From Bartonella sp. B1099 (GTDB taxonomy: Bacteria; Pseudomonadota; Alphaproteobacteria; Rhizobiales; Rhizobiaceae): 64,000 nt of DNA. Positions 49,188-61,320 of this stretch are shown here, in pieces. A program made the translations under genes and the position numbers. The stretch covers positions 1,148,001-1,212,000 of the forward strand of contig NZ_CALYLN010000001.1 in the NCBI RefSeq assembly GCF_944801835.1. Direction: 5' to 3'. Within the stretch, counting starts at the first letter, position 1. Each line of letters opens with the position of its first letter. The notes below the pieces were generated by a model, which saw only the letters and a program-made list of their open reading frames with translations, did no database searches and was not told the origin of the DNA.

Positions 49188-50081
49188 ATGAAAAAATCTC
49201 ATGTGTGCATTAGAAATATGGTATATAGAAAATCTAACATTGTACGCAAGATATTAGGGGTGGTTCTTTTGGGAAGCACCTGTATGTTAGCGGGATGTCT
49301 CTTTAAAGAGAAAAATACCCTTGATCCATCTGCTTATGTTTTGAAAATAGATCCACCAGATGTTCTCTATAATCAGGGGCTTGCGAGCCTTGAGAGTGGG
49401 CGGCTTGGAGACGCTGCAAAAAAGTTTTTGAAGATTGAAAAACAGTATGCTTATACAGACTGGGGACGTAAATCTTTAGTCATGGGTGCTTTTACAAATT
49501 ATCGCCTTGGGAAATATGATGATTCAATTAGTATGGCTCAACGCTATATTACTCTTTATCCAGGGTCTAGTGACTCAGCTTATGCGTACTATATTATTGG
49601 TCTTTCTTCTTTTCGCCGGATTCCTGATGTTACGCGTGATCAACGGGATACGAAACGCGCTATTGCTGCGATGCAGCTTCTTATAGAGCGTTATCCAAAT
49701 TCTGAATATGTCAAGGATGCTAAGGATAAAATACGTTTCGGGCGTGAACAGCTGGCTGGTAAAGAAATGCAGATTGGCCGTTATTATGAAGAAGGGCGGC
49801 GCTATCTTGCTGCAAGTAGACGGTTTCGTACCGTCGTTGAAGAGTATTCCGATACAAATCAAATTGAAGAAGCGCTTTTCCGCTTAACGGAAGTTAATCT
49901 GGCGCTTGGTTTAACGGCGGAAGCACAGACGGCAGCAGCTATTCTAGGGCGTAATTATCCCAAAAGTCAGTGGTATAAATTTTCTTATAATCTCTTGCAG
50001 AAGAATAAAATATCGCCACATGAGCATAAATCTTCTTGGATCTCAAATGCTTTAGGTGGTGATAAGAAGAGGGCACGTTGA
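49188..50081 (+). CDS. bamD: Outer-membrane assembly lipoprotein BamD
   Basis: BamD is a lipoprotein of the complex that inserts beta-barrel proteins into the outer membrane. The 297-residue product has a signal peptide ending in a lipobox LAGC (Cys at about residue 37). Tetratricopeptide-like helical repeats follow: DVLYNQGLASLESGRLGDAA, YYIIGLSSFRRIPDVTRDQ and AIAAMQLLIERYPNSEY are family markers. I chose ATG at 49188 because of an upstream GGAGG, though the signal peptide would have a more usual length from the Met ten codons later. recN starts 7 bases after its stop. Confidence 0.94.
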   Translation: MKKSHVCIRNMVYRKSNIVRKILGVVLLGSTCMLAGCLFKEKNTLDPSAYVLKIDPPDVLYNQGLASLESGRLGDAAKKFLKIEKQYAYTDWGRKSLVMGAFTNYRLGKYDDSISMAQRYITLYPGSSDSAYAYYIIGLSSFRRIPDVTRDQRDTKRAIAAMQLLIERYPNSEYVKDAKDKIRFGREQLAGKEMQIGRYYEEGRRYLAASRRFRTVVEEYSDTNQIEEALFRLTEVNLALGLTAEAQTAAAILGRNYPKSQWYKFSYNLLQKNKISPHEHKSSWISNALGGDKKRAR

Positions 50082-50088
50082 TTCTCTC

Positions 50089-51750
50089 ATGCTGGTACAG
50101 CTTTCGATTCATAATATTGTTTTGATCGAAACGCTCGATATTCATTTTACGGCGGGGTTAACGGTTTTAACTGGAGAAACAGGGGCAGGAAAATCTATTT
50201 TGCTTGATGCTTTGTCGCTTGCTCTTGGGGGACGGGGTGATGCTTCGCTTGTGCGTCATGGTATTGATCGTGGGCAGGTCACCGCTGTTTTTGATGTTCC
50301 TCTTTCACATCCAGCACGTCAGCTTATTCGTGAGAATGGTCTTGATGATGAGGGGGATATTATTTTACGGCGTGTGCAATCAAGTGATGGACGCAGTCGT
50401 GTCTTTATCAATGATCAGGTGGCGAGTGTTTCTTTAATGCGGAGTGTTGGCCGTCACTTGGTTGAAATCCATGGACAGCATGATGATCGTGCGCTTGTTG
50501 ATGTTGCTACACATCGCCAATTATTAGATGTCTTTGGTGGGCTTGACGGTGAAGTAGAAAATTTACGTCAATGTTATCGGGTATGGCATGAATGTGAAGA
50601 GCGTTTGCAACAACAGCGTCTTAAAGTAGAGAATGCAACACGCGAAATGGATTATCTTCGTGCGTGTGTAGAAGAGCTTGAAAAACTTGATTTTCAAGTT
50701 GGTGAAGAAGATGCTCTTTCTTTGCGTCGTGCTGATATGCTTAAGTTAGAAAAAATAGCGACGGATATTAAAGAAGCGGATGATCTTTTAAGTGGTCAAA
50801 AATCGCCAATTCCGGTGTTATCTAATTTGGTAAGGCGTTTGGAGCGGAAAATTCCTGAGGCAGAAGAGCTCATTACACCAGTGGTGAAATCTCTTGATGA
50901 GGCATTGTGTGCACTTGCAACAGCACAAGAAGGCATTGAGACAGCAATACGTGCATTGGATTTTGAACCTGATGAATTGGAACGGATAGAAGAACGTCTT
51001 TTTACCCTTCGCGGTTTTGCGCGTAAATATCAAGTTTCTGCGGATGAATTGGTTCAGTTACGCGATAAAATGGATGCTGAACTTACTGATTTTGAAGAGG
51101 CTCAGAACACGTTAATGCGTTTTGAAGATGAGGCAAGAGAGGCACAGAAAAATTATGATACATTGGCACAAACTTTAACAATAAAACGTCAAGAGACAGC
51201 AAAGCATTTATCTGAAAGTGTTATGGCTGAGTTGCCAGCATTGAAATTAGAAAAGGCAGAATTTATTGTTGAAATGCAGACTGATGTTGAAAAACGAAGT
51301 GCAGAGGGGTGTGATCGTATTGAATATTGGGTGCGGACCAATCCTGGAACACGGGCTGGACCCATGCTGAGTGTTGCTTCTGGTGGTGAATTGTCTCGTT
51401 TTTTATTGGCATTAAAGGTTGTGTTGTCTGATCGCGGATCAGCTCCCACGTTGGTTTTTGATGAAATTGATACAGGTGCTGGGGGCGCTGTTGCGGCCGC
51501 TATTGGGCAACGGTTGCAACGTTTGTCAGAAAAGATTCAGGTTTTTGCTATTACGCATGCACCCCAAGTTGCGTCAAAAGCGCATAGTCATTTTCTTATT
51601 TCAAAGATTGAGAGTCATGATAAAGGGCGCTTTATGACTGTTCTTCATAAAATGGAAGAGCATGAGCGTGCAGAAGAAATTGCTCGTATGTTGGCAGGAG
51701 AACAGATTACTGAGGAGGCACGAGCTGCTGCTCAAAAGCTTCTTGCATAA
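50089..51750 (+). CDS. recN: DNA repair protein RecN
   Basis: RecN is an SMC-like ATPase that helps repair double-strand breaks. The 553-residue protein has Walker A LTGETGAGKSILLDAL near residue 28. A long coiled-coil middle (about 150-370) comes next, then the signature SGGELSRFLLALK and Walker B LVFDEIDTGAGG near 460, followed by ITHAPQVASKAHSHF. ATG at 50089; an upstream frame from 50056 lies in bamD. It is probably read with bamD. Confidence 0.96.
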   Translation: MLVQLSIHNIVLIETLDIHFTAGLTVLTGETGAGKSILLDALSLALGGRGDASLVRHGIDRGQVTAVFDVPLSHPARQLIRENGLDDEGDIILRRVQSSDGRSRVFINDQVASVSLMRSVGRHLVEIHGQHDDRALVDVATHRQLLDVFGGLDGEVENLRQCYRVWHECEERLQQQRLKVENATREMDYLRACVEELEKLDFQVGEEDALSLRRADMLKLEKIATDIKEADDLLSGQKSPIPVLSNLVRRLERKIPEAEELITPVVKSLDEALCALATAQEGIETAIRALDFEPDELERIEERLFTLRGFARKYQVSADELVQLRDKMDAELTDFEEAQNTLMRFEDEAREAQKNYDTLAQTLTIKRQETAKHLSESVMAELPALKLEKAEFIVEMQTDVEKRSAEGCDRIEYWVRTNPGTRAGPMLSVASGGELSRFLLALKVVLSDRGSAPTLVFDEIDTGAGGAVAAAIGQRLQRLSEKIQVFAITHAPQVASKAHSHFLISKIESHDKGRFMTVLHKMEEHERAEEIARMLAGEQITEEARAAAQKLLA

Positions 51751-51844
51751 AAATTCAGTGAGTTAACGATAAAAATATCGCTTATTAATTATTTTACTGA
51801 CAAGCGTGTGTTCATTTGAGTTCACTTTATAATTAAAGAGTTGA

Positions 51845-54043
<2,199 letters not shown>

Positions 54044-54275
54044 GAGGGATGATTTCTCAAGCATGATGGATATGCTCGTCTTTTACTTTTCCTCATCAGA
54101 GGCAATTTACTGATATTGAAAGTCAATTTATACTTATTTTTTAATGCTGTAAGATATTGTTTTATTAAGATAATAAGGAATTTTAATATTTCCTTACGTT
54201 CAGTGCATATTTTTGCTTGGAAAAAGGGCAGGGATGTTCTTGTTGGAAGCTTTAAGAGATATTTGTGTTTTTCAC

Positions 54276-56102
54276 TTAAAGAGGCATAGTTGCTTCTTTT
54301 ATCCATTCTTTCTCTTCTTCATTTAAATAAGATTCATTCATCTGATAAACACGCGCGTGGTAATTATTGAGCCATTGTCGCTCTTCTTGTGTTAAAAGCT
54401 CTGGAAGAATGAGTCTTCGATCAATGGGGCAATGGGTGAGCGTTTCAAAGGAAAGCATTTCTTTCTCGCCACCAGCAGTTTTTTGTGCTGGGTTCACAAT
54501 GAGTAAATTTTCAAGACGAATACCAAAAGCACCTTCGCGATAATATCCAGGTTCATTTGAAACAATCATTCCAGGAATCAATTCTTGGCAGCCTTTGCGC
54601 GAAATATTTTGTGGTCCTTCATGAACAGAAAGATAAGAACCAACGCCATGACCCGTACCATGGGCATAATCACAACCGGCTTTCCACAAAGCAATGCGTG
54701 CTAGAACATCAATGTCTTGTCCGCGTGTTCCTTTTGGAAAACATGCGGTTGAAAGAGCAATCATGCCTTTAAGGACGAGAGTAAAACAGCGTTTTTCTTC
54801 TTCTCCAATATTCCCAATTGCTACTGTGCGTGTGACATCTGTGGTGCCATCACGGTATTGTCCACCTGAATCCACAAGATAAAGTTCACCAGCCTTGAGT
54901 GGTTTATTGGTTTCATTTGTTACACGGTAATGGATAATAGCTCCATTTGCGCCTGCTGCTGAGATCGTATCAAAAGAGAGATCTTCAAGTTTTTTTCCCA
55001 TGCCTTTTGCTGTATTTATGCGAAATTCTTCTAATTTCTGAGCAGCAGAAATTTCATTTATTGTGCCTGGTGTTTGTTTGTCTAACCAAGCAAAAAAACG
55101 GGTAAGAGCAACACCATCGCACAGATGAGCTCTGCGCGCCCCTTCTTGTTCTGTGTCATTTTTAATGGCTCGGGGTAGAGCTGCAGGATCGGTCAGTGTG
55201 ATGAAAGATTTGCCACTTTCTTCAAGGACAGTGTGTAACTTTTCACATGTTAACTGTGGATCTAAAGCAAAAATCACGCCTTTTTGGCTATAATCTTTAA
55301 TCTTGGCAATAAGCTGTTCTGGTTCATATAATTTTGTATAACGTTCCAGATATTGTTTTTGTTCTTCACCAAGCTTTTTGCTATCAATGAATAAGGCTGG
55401 TATTTCGTTTATGGGTACTAGGGCAAAACAAAGAGAAAAAGGTGTGTTGGAAACATCATTGCCACGGATATTGAACATCCATGCAATAGAGGAGGGATCT
55501 GTAAAAATAAAAGCATCTGCACTGGCTTGTTGTATGGTTTTGCGAATTAAAGAGAGCTTTTCATCGCTATCCCATCCTGCATATTGGAGAGGATGAATCG
55601 ATAAGGCAGATTGTGGTGATGGTGGTTGATCATGCCAAATAAGATCAATAGGATTTTGTTGGACTGCTATAAGCTTTCCACCTGTTTTTATCTCTAAGGA
55701 TTTTTTCAGTGTATCTGTAGCGGCAATGGTGTGGAGCCATGGATCAAAGCCAATAGAAAGTTGTGTTCCATTTTTTTCAAGCCATTGTGAGGGGGGGCAC
55801 GTTACGAGATCTTCATATTCAAAAATATGAGGATTAGTTTGTTGGCGAACTTGGAGTTTATAGCGTCCATCAGTAAAGATAATAGCTTTATTTTTTAAAA
55901 TGAGAGCGATCCCTGCAGAACCCGTAAAGCTAGTGAGCCAGCTTAAGCGTTGAGCATGGGGGGGAACATATTCTCCTTGATGTTCATCGCTACGGGGAAC
56001 AAGAAAACCATCGAGCCCAAGACGATCGAGTTCTTTACGAAGAGAGGAAATGCGCTCGAGAGCATGGGCGGGATTTGTTGTTGCTTCAAAAGATTGATAC
56101 AT
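54276..56102 (-). CDS. Xaa-Pro aminopeptidase (M24B), long type
   Basis: This peptidase removes the N-terminal residue before a proline. The 608-residue three-domain form is longer than Escherichia coli PepP. Two N-terminal creatinase-like domains (about 10-300) precede the catalytic domain, which has the two-metal motifs: DSGGQYRDGTTDVTRT (two Asp), HGTGHGVGSYLSVHE (His), NEPGYY (Glu) and RLENLL (Glu). All metal ligands appear present. ATG at 56100-56102 has AAGGA upstream. prmA ends 17 bases upstream on the same strand. Confidence 0.94.
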   Translation of the reverse strand: MYQSFEATTNPAHALERISSLRKELDRLGLDGFLVPRSDEHQGEYVPPHAQRLSWLTSFTGSAGIALILKNKAIIFTDGRYKLQVRQQTNPHIFEYEDLVTCPPSQWLEKNGTQLSIGFDPWLHTIAATDTLKKSLEIKTGGKLIAVQQNPIDLIWHDQPPSPQSALSIHPLQYAGWDSDEKLSLIRKTIQQASADAFIFTDPSSIAWMFNIRGNDVSNTPFSLCFALVPINEIPALFIDSKKLGEEQKQYLERYTKLYEPEQLIAKIKDYSQKGVIFALDPQLTCEKLHTVLEESGKSFITLTDPAALPRAIKNDTEQEGARRAHLCDGVALTRFFAWLDKQTPGTINEISAAQKLEEFRINTAKGMGKKLEDLSFDTISAAGANGAIIHYRVTNETNKPLKAGELYLVDSGGQYRDGTTDVTRTVAIGNIGEEEKRCFTLVLKGMIALSTACFPKGTRGQDIDVLARIALWKAGCDYAHGTGHGVGSYLSVHEGPQNISRKGCQELIPGMIVSNEPGYYREGAFGIRLENLLIVNPAQKTAGGEKEMLSFETLTHCPIDRRLILPELLTQEERQWLNNYHARVYQMNESYLNEEEKEWIKEATMPL

Positions 56103-56119
56103 AACAACGTCCTTTTCAT

Positions 56120-56989
56120 TTATTTAAGATGTATCGTAACCCATCCTTGACGGTGGTATGTTTCAAGATGTTTGAGTCCCTGTTTTACATAAGATTCCAA
56201 TACAAGATCATGTTGTTCTTCAAGAATTCCAGAAAGTACAAGTGATCCACCTTTTTGAAGGACTTGAATCATTTCTGGAGCAAGTTCAATAAGCGGATTA
56301 GCAAGGATATTGGCAATGATGAGGTCAAAGGGCGCACGTGATGCAATCTCATCATGGGCAAAACCTGTTGCTGTAATTGCTGTAATATATTGTTCTACGC
56401 CATTGAGTGCGATATTGTGTTGTGCAACTTTAATAGCAATGGGATCAATATCAGATGCAAGTATAGCAATAGGTTTGAGCTTTGCCATGCCAATGGCTAA
56501 GACGCCGCTGCCAGTTCCAAGATCAAGGGCATTTTGTGGATTTTCGTGTTGCATTATTTTGGCAATCATTTCTAAACAACCGGCAGTTGTTCCATGATGT
56601 CCAGTGCCAAAAGCTTGATTTGCATCAATTTCAATGGGAAAAACACCTTGTGGAATATTGTTACGGTTATGGCTTCCATGAAGGAAAAAAGGACCAGCAT
56701 GTATAGGTTGTAATCCTTCTAGACTTTTTTGTACCCAATCAATATTGGGTAAAACTTCCCTATTAATTTTATCAGAATCTATGGAAAGAATGTCTGCAAA
56801 ACGTTTCGAAACACGCTCTTGATTATCTTGGTCTACATAGAGTGAAATTTCATAGATGGCGTTTTTTTCATCTATCTCTGTAAGAGCCAAAGGATATCCT
56901 TCTTCGTCAAAAGCTGTTTCTATAAGCATATAAAACCGCTCTGCTTCACTTTTAGAAGCAGTATAATACAGACGAATTTGCTGTGACAT
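56120..56989 (-). CDS. prmA: Ribosomal protein L11 methyltransferase PrmA
   Basis: PrmA trimethylates ribosomal protein L11. The 289-residue protein has a short N-terminal substrate-binding domain, then AFGTGHHGTTAGCLEMI, the SAM motif ALDLGTGSGVLAIGMAKL and DIDPIAIKVAQHN, and the acceptor-binding motif IIANILANPLIELA. The length is close to the Escherichia coli enzyme (293). ATG at 56987-56989. The aminopeptidase gene lies 17 bases downstream, so the two are probably one transcript. Confidence 0.95.
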   Translation of the reverse strand: MSQQIRLYYTASKSEAERFYMLIETAFDEEGYPLALTEIDEKNAIYEISLYVDQDNQERVSKRFADILSIDSDKINREVLPNIDWVQKSLEGLQPIHAGPFFLHGSHNRNNIPQGVFPIEIDANQAFGTGHHGTTAGCLEMIAKIMQHENPQNALDLGTGSGVLAIGMAKLKPIAILASDIDPIAIKVAQHNIALNGVEQYITAITATGFAHDEIASRAPFDLIIANILANPLIELAPEMIQVLQKGGSLVLSGILEEQHDLVLESYVKQGLKHLETYHRQGWVTIHLK

Positions 56990-57019
56990 CTTGTTCTTTC
57001 TTTATAATCAGCTTTTTAT

Positions 57020-57601
57020 TTAATTTGAGACAAGTTTTTTAAGTCGCTCAATGGCGATTTGGTCTTTTAATTCATCATCGTCCTCGTTGGGTTGATAACG
57101 GATAACACCTGCTAACTTTCCGCCTTTTTTAAGTAAAAAAATTGCTGCCGTATGGTCGTAAGTATAGTTTCCATCTGTCCCAGGCACTTTTTCAGCAACG
57201 ATGTTGAAAGAATTGATCATTTTATGAACTTTTTCAGGATTTCCGCTAATGCCAATAATTTTATTGGAAAAATTACTGAGATACTCATGAAGGACTTCAG
57301 GGGTGTCACGTTCAGGGTCAACAGTTACAAACCATTTTCCTAATTTATCACTCTCGGGACCAAGGGCTGTAAGCCATCGATCAAGGTTCATTAATGTCGT
57401 AGGACAGATTTCAGGGCACATCGTAAAACCGAAGAAAATAATTGAAGGTTTACTGCGAATATCAGCTTGCGTAACAGTTTGTCCATTTGAATCGGTGAGA
57501 GTAAAGTCATCACCTAAAGGCTTATTGATCAATGTATCATAAATAAAAATTCCCGTAAGAAATATAACTGTTAGTCCTAAGATGCGGATTACATTTTTCA
57601 T
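57020..57601 (-). CDS. SCO1/SenC-family copper-binding protein
   Basis: SCO proteins are membrane-anchored thioredoxin-like proteins that help build the CuA site of cytochrome c oxidase. The 193-residue product has an N-terminal membrane anchor (about 5-22, IRILGLTVIFLTGIFIY). The Cys pair is in FFGFTMCPEICPTTL (CxxxC at about residues 62-66) and the third ligand His in YTYDHTAAIFLL near 150. All three ligands are present, so copper binding is expected. No oxidase genes lie nearby. It ends 30 bases before the prmA start. Confidence 0.94.
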   Translation of the reverse strand: MKNVIRILGLTVIFLTGIFIYDTLINKPLGDDFTLTDSNGQTVTQADIRSKPSIIFFGFTMCPEICPTTLMNLDRWLTALGPESDKLGKWFVTVDPERDTPEVLHEYLSNFSNKIIGISGNPEKVHKMINSFNIVAEKVPGTDGNYTYDHTAAIFLLKKGGKLAGVIRYQPNEDDDELKDQIAIERLKKLVSN

Positions 57602-57739
57602 CGCTTGTCTTTCTTAAAAGTGTCAAAAAAATCTAGCATTGGTTGGTTTGTTTTGCAATGCTTGTTTCACGGTTGATTTTATGGGTTTGCTTGGTATGTC
57701 TTTTCATATCTTTTGATGAAACAATTGATGGAAGGTAAT

Positions 57740-58381
57740 ATGAATATTGACAACGATCTTCGATTCCATGAAAGTAAACCGCGCATTCACACAACGGCAC
57801 GGTTGCATGGTTGTAAATTAGGGCGCTATGTGGAAATTAATGAGCGAGTAATTTTGCGAGATGTGACCGTTGGGAATTTTTCTTATTTAGAACGTAACAG
57901 TGAGGCTATTTATAGCGATATTGGTCGTTTTTGTTCGATTGCATCTCATGTACGGATGAATGCGTTGGAGCATCCCATGGAGCGCGTTTCAACGCATAAA
58001 ATAACCTATCGTCCAAACGAATATTTTCGTTATAGAACACTCGATTGTTCTTTTCGCGAAAAGCGTTGTGCAAAACGTGTTATCATTGGGCATGATGTGT
58101 GGATTGGGCATGGAGCTGTTATTATGCCTGGGGTAACAGTTGGACATGGTGCAATTATTGGAGCTAATGCTGTTATAACAAAAGATGTTATGCCTTATGC
58201 GATTGTTGTTGGGGTTCCAGCTCAACAATTGCGGATGCGTTTTCCCGATCATGTGATAGAAGATCTTTTAGTTATGGCTTGGTGGGATTGGCCACTTGAT
58301 AAAATTTACAATGCATTGCCTGATATGCAAAGCCTCCCCATTGAAGCTTTTGTTCGCAAATGGAAACGACATTCAGAATAA
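57740..58381 (+). CDS. Hexapeptide-repeat acetyltransferase, PhnX-associated type
   Basis: A 213-residue left-handed beta-helix acyltransferase. It resembles the DapH/VatD-like subgroup found beside phosphonate genes (TIGR03308, as I recall it). Hexapeptide turns run from about 18 to 60 (IHTTARLHGCKLGRYVEI, IGRFCSIASHVRMN), an insert with HPMERVSTHKITYRP follows, and the active region is VIIGHDVWIGHGAVIMPGV with VITKDVMPYAIVVGVPA. The late AWWDWPLDKI block is typical of this subgroup. No phosphonate genes are visible in the window, so its substrate is open. I chose ATG at 57740, with AAGG just upstream. Confidence 0.85.
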   Translation: MNIDNDLRFHESKPRIHTTARLHGCKLGRYVEINERVILRDVTVGNFSYLERNSEAIYSDIGRFCSIASHVRMNALEHPMERVSTHKITYRPNEYFRYRTLDCSFREKRCAKRVIIGHDVWIGHGAVIMPGVTVGHGAIIGANAVITKDVMPYAIVVGVPAQQLRMRFPDHVIEDLLVMAWWDWPLDKIYNALPDMQSLPIEAFVRKWKRHSE

Positions 58382-58424
58382 AATAAAGAGGTCTTTTGAA
58401 AAAATGGGTTGTGATTTTCTTTCG

Positions 58425-60761
58425 TTAAGCTTTGTCTACAAAATTATCCAAGACACGCTTTTCTCCAGCTTTTTCAAACATTATTGTCAATTTATGATCA
58501 TCTATCGCTGTAATACGACCATAACCAAATTTTATGTGAAAAATTCGATCATTGACAGAAAAATCTGATGGTGCGTGAGAGATTGATTGAGCAATAATTT
58601 TCCCTTCAATATTTTTGTTTTTTTGTGCACGCTTTTGTCTTGGTGTTGCATAGTCATTATAAAAGCAATTGTGATGTTGAAAGGAGGATTTTCCATAACC
58701 ACCATAAGATGTTTCCATGGCTATGACTTCTATATGTTCTGCTGGTAGTTCATCTAGAAAACGGGAGGGAAGAGCAGATTGCCAAAGCCCGTGAACTCTT
58801 CGGTTGGATACAAACCATATATGCAGATATTTTTTTGCTCTTGTAAGCCCCACATAAGCAAGACGTCGTTCTTCTTCTAATCCTGAACGTCCACCTTCAT
58901 CTAATGAGCGCTGATGGGGAAAGAGGCCTTCTTCCCAACCTGGAAGAAAAACGGTTTCAAATTCAAGCCCTTTGGCTGAATGAAGTGTCATGATGTTGAC
59001 GGCATCCATGTTCTCATTATTTTCCGTTTCCATCACCAGTGCAACATGTTCTAAAAAGCTTTGAAGATTTTCAAATTGTTCCATGGAACGGATCATTTCT
59101 TTAAGGTTCTCTAATCGTGTGGGAGCCTCTGGTGAGCGATCTTCTAACCACATGGTTGTGTAGCCGGAATCATCAAGAATGATCTCGGCAAGTTCTCTGT
59201 GGGGGGTGTCTTGCAGCATATTTTGCCAGCGGCGGAAGTTTTCAATAAGGTTTCGTAAAGCACTGCGTGCCTTAGGCTTTAGCTCGTCTGTTTCAATGAT
59301 GTCAGCGGCCGCAGAAAAGAGAGAAACAGCACGTGCTCGCGCACTCTCATAAAGAATGCGTAAGCTTGTGTCGCCTATGCTGCGTTTAGGGGTATTGATA
59401 ATACGCTCAAAAGCTAAATCATCAGAGGGTTGGACAACAACGCGTAAATAAGCCATGGCATCACGTATTTCCATTCGTTCATAAAAACGGGGACCACCAA
59501 TGACGCGATAGTTAAGACCAAGCGTTACAAAGCGATCTTCAAATTCACGCATTTGAAATGATGCGCGTACCAAGATAGCCATATGATTTAAGGCATGACC
59601 GTTTAGTTTAGCCCGTTCGATTTCTTCTCCGATGGCTCGCGCTTCTTCTGCTGAATCCCATGCTGAATGAATTTTTACTTTTTCTTCCTCACTCTTTATG
59701 TGAGCAGAAAAAAGAACTTTGCCCAGTCTTTCTTCATTATGAGCAATCAGATAAGAGGCGGCTTTAAGAATATGAGATGTTGAGCGATAATTGCGTTCTA
59801 GACGAATAATTTTGGCAGAAGGAAAATCTTTTTCAAATCGTAATATGTTCTCGACTTTTGCACCACGCCATCCATAAATGGATTGATCATCATCACCAAC
59901 ACAACAAAGATTAACATGATGACCTTGAGGATGTTGCGCCAAAAGGCGAAGCCAAAGATATTGTGCTGTATTTGTATCTTGATATTCATCGACAAGAATA
60001 TAGCGAAATTGAGAATGATATTCGCGAAGAATATCTGGATTGTGTTGGAAGATAGAGATAGAGTGAAGCAGAAGATCGCCAAAATCACAAGCATTAAGAT
60101 CTTTTAATCGATTTTGATAACTGTGATAAAGGTCGCGTCCCATGCCATTGCCAAAGGAATGCGCATCACTTTGTGAGAGATGCTCTGGTGAAAGCCCTTG
60201 ATTTTTCCAAGAATCAATCATCATGGCAAGGTTTCGTGCGGGCCAGCGCTTGTCATCTAATCCTTCAGCTTGAATAAGCTGTTTTAAAAGTCGGAGAACA
60301 TCATCGCTATCGAGAATTGTAAAATTTCTTTTTAAATCAACAAGCTCTGCGTGGCGGCGTAAAATTTTAGCACCAGTAGAATGAAAAGTTCCAAGCCAAG
60401 GCATTCCTTCGACCACTTCACCAATGAGTTCACCAATACGTGTTTTCATTTCACGGGCTGCTTTGTTGGTGAAAGTGACAGCAAGTATTTGTTGAGGAGA
60501 GGCAAGTCCAGAGCGCAGAATGTGAGAAATACGGGTTGTTAAAACGCGTGTCTTTCCAGTACCAGCACCTGCAAGGACTAAAAGAGGCCCCTCCGTATTC
60601 ATAACAGCTTGTTGCTGTTCTGGATTGAGCTGTTCTAAATAGTCTGTGTTATATGATTTTTTTTCATTTAGAATATGGGAAGAAATCCCAGAGTTTTTCT
60701 CATCATGGGCTGGGGGGGCATCTTCGTCAAAGAAAGGTATGTGATCGGAAAAATTATTCAT
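58425..60761 (-). CDS. uvrD: DNA helicase UvrD/PcrA
   Basis: A superfamily 1 3'-5' helicase used in nucleotide excision and mismatch repair. The 778-residue protein has an acidic N-terminal extension (about 40 residues), the Q-motif LNPEQQQAVMN, Walker A VLAGAGTGKTRVL near 62-74, motif Ia TFTNKAAREMKTRI, motif II VDEYQDTNTAQ, motif III GDDDQSIYGWRGA, IRLERNYRSTSHIL and the C-terminal motifs VNIMTLHSAKGLEFETVF and LAYVGLTRAKK. All helicase motifs are present. ATG at 60759-60761. It is convergent with the acetyltransferase gene. Confidence 0.96.
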   Translation of the reverse strand: MNNFSDHIPFFDEDAPPAHDEKNSGISSHILNEKKSYNTDYLEQLNPEQQQAVMNTEGPLLVLAGAGTGKTRVLTTRISHILRSGLASPQQILAVTFTNKAAREMKTRIGELIGEVVEGMPWLGTFHSTGAKILRRHAELVDLKRNFTILDSDDVLRLLKQLIQAEGLDDKRWPARNLAMMIDSWKNQGLSPEHLSQSDAHSFGNGMGRDLYHSYQNRLKDLNACDFGDLLLHSISIFQHNPDILREYHSQFRYILVDEYQDTNTAQYLWLRLLAQHPQGHHVNLCCVGDDDQSIYGWRGAKVENILRFEKDFPSAKIIRLERNYRSTSHILKAASYLIAHNEERLGKVLFSAHIKSEEEKVKIHSAWDSAEEARAIGEEIERAKLNGHALNHMAILVRASFQMREFEDRFVTLGLNYRVIGGPRFYERMEIRDAMAYLRVVVQPSDDLAFERIINTPKRSIGDTSLRILYESARARAVSLFSAAADIIETDELKPKARSALRNLIENFRRWQNMLQDTPHRELAEIILDDSGYTTMWLEDRSPEAPTRLENLKEMIRSMEQFENLQSFLEHVALVMETENNENMDAVNIMTLHSAKGLEFETVFLPGWEEGLFPHQRSLDEGGRSGLEEERRLAYVGLTRAKKYLHIWFVSNRRVHGLWQSALPSRFLDELPAEHIEVIAMETSYGGYGKSSFQHHNCFYNDYATPRQKRAQKNKNIEGKIIAQSISHAPSDFSVNDRIFHIKFGYGRITAIDDHKLTIMFEKAGEKRVLDNFVDKA

Positions 60762-60868
60762 TATACCTTTTTTGTAATCTTTTTTTCATTAAAGTGCTAG
60801 ATTTAAAAAACTTTTCTTTTAAAGGCTACAACAGTCTTAAATTGAACGAGAGATGTTAAAAGCAAATA

Positions 60869-61120
60869 TTAAAGACGTTGAGTAAGAATACTTTGAAGGG
60901 CGTAAACGCGCAACGAGGCTGAAAGATTGACTTGTTGTGGTCTTTGGCTATCAATATCAGTGATAATAAAGGCTAAAGATTGTCCTTTTTTGCGGGCTAT
61001 ATCTTTGAGGATATCTAAAAATGGCGGTTCTAAAGAGACACTGGTTGCATGTCCATCAACGCGAACAGATATCTTTTGCGGAATGACTTTTGACCAATCA
61101 ATAAAATTACTTTTGTTCAT
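60869..61120 (-). CDS. Ribbon-helix-helix domain protein
   Basis: An 83-residue protein of the alphaproteobacterial ribbon-helix-helix type. The beta strand ISVRVDGHATSVSLEPPFLD is followed by a helix with ILKDIARKKGQSLAFIITDID and a late conserved ASLRVYALQSIL. This is a common third gene after sspB and DUF4169; a DNA-binding role is inferred from the fold. ATG at 61118-61120 has AAGGGG upstream. Spacing to DUF4169 is 9 bases, so the genes are one transcript. Confidence 0.88.
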   Translation of the reverse strand: MNKSNFIDWSKVIPQKISVRVDGHATSVSLEPPFLDILKDIARKKGQSLAFIITDIDSQRPQQVNLSASLRVYALQSILTQRL

Positions 61121-61129
61121 TTTTCCCCT

Positions 61130-61312
61130 TTACTCGTCGTTTCGTAAACGATTTTGATCAAGAAATTTTTGCGTTTTGAAAGATTTTTGTTGCTCGAAAA
61201 GTTTTTCAGTTTTTGTTCGTCCAAAACGATAACGATTTTCCGCAGCATGAAGAGCTTTTTCTGCACGCTTTTTTTGTTTTCGAAATTGGCGAAGATTTAT
61301 CGGTTCAGTCAT
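61130..61312 (-). CDS. DUF4169 family small basic protein
   Basis: A 60-residue, strongly basic helical protein. It has the family pattern INLRQFRKQKKRAEKALHA followed by AENRYRFGRTKTEK. No function is known. It lies between sspB (8 bases upstream) and the ribbon-helix-helix gene (9 bases downstream), the usual order in Hyphomicrobiales. ATG at 61310-61312. Confidence 0.88.
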   Translation of the reverse strand: MTEPINLRQFRKQKKRAEKALHAAENRYRFGRTKTEKLFEQQKSFKTQKFLDQNRLRNDE

Positions 61313-61320
61313 AAGAAAAA

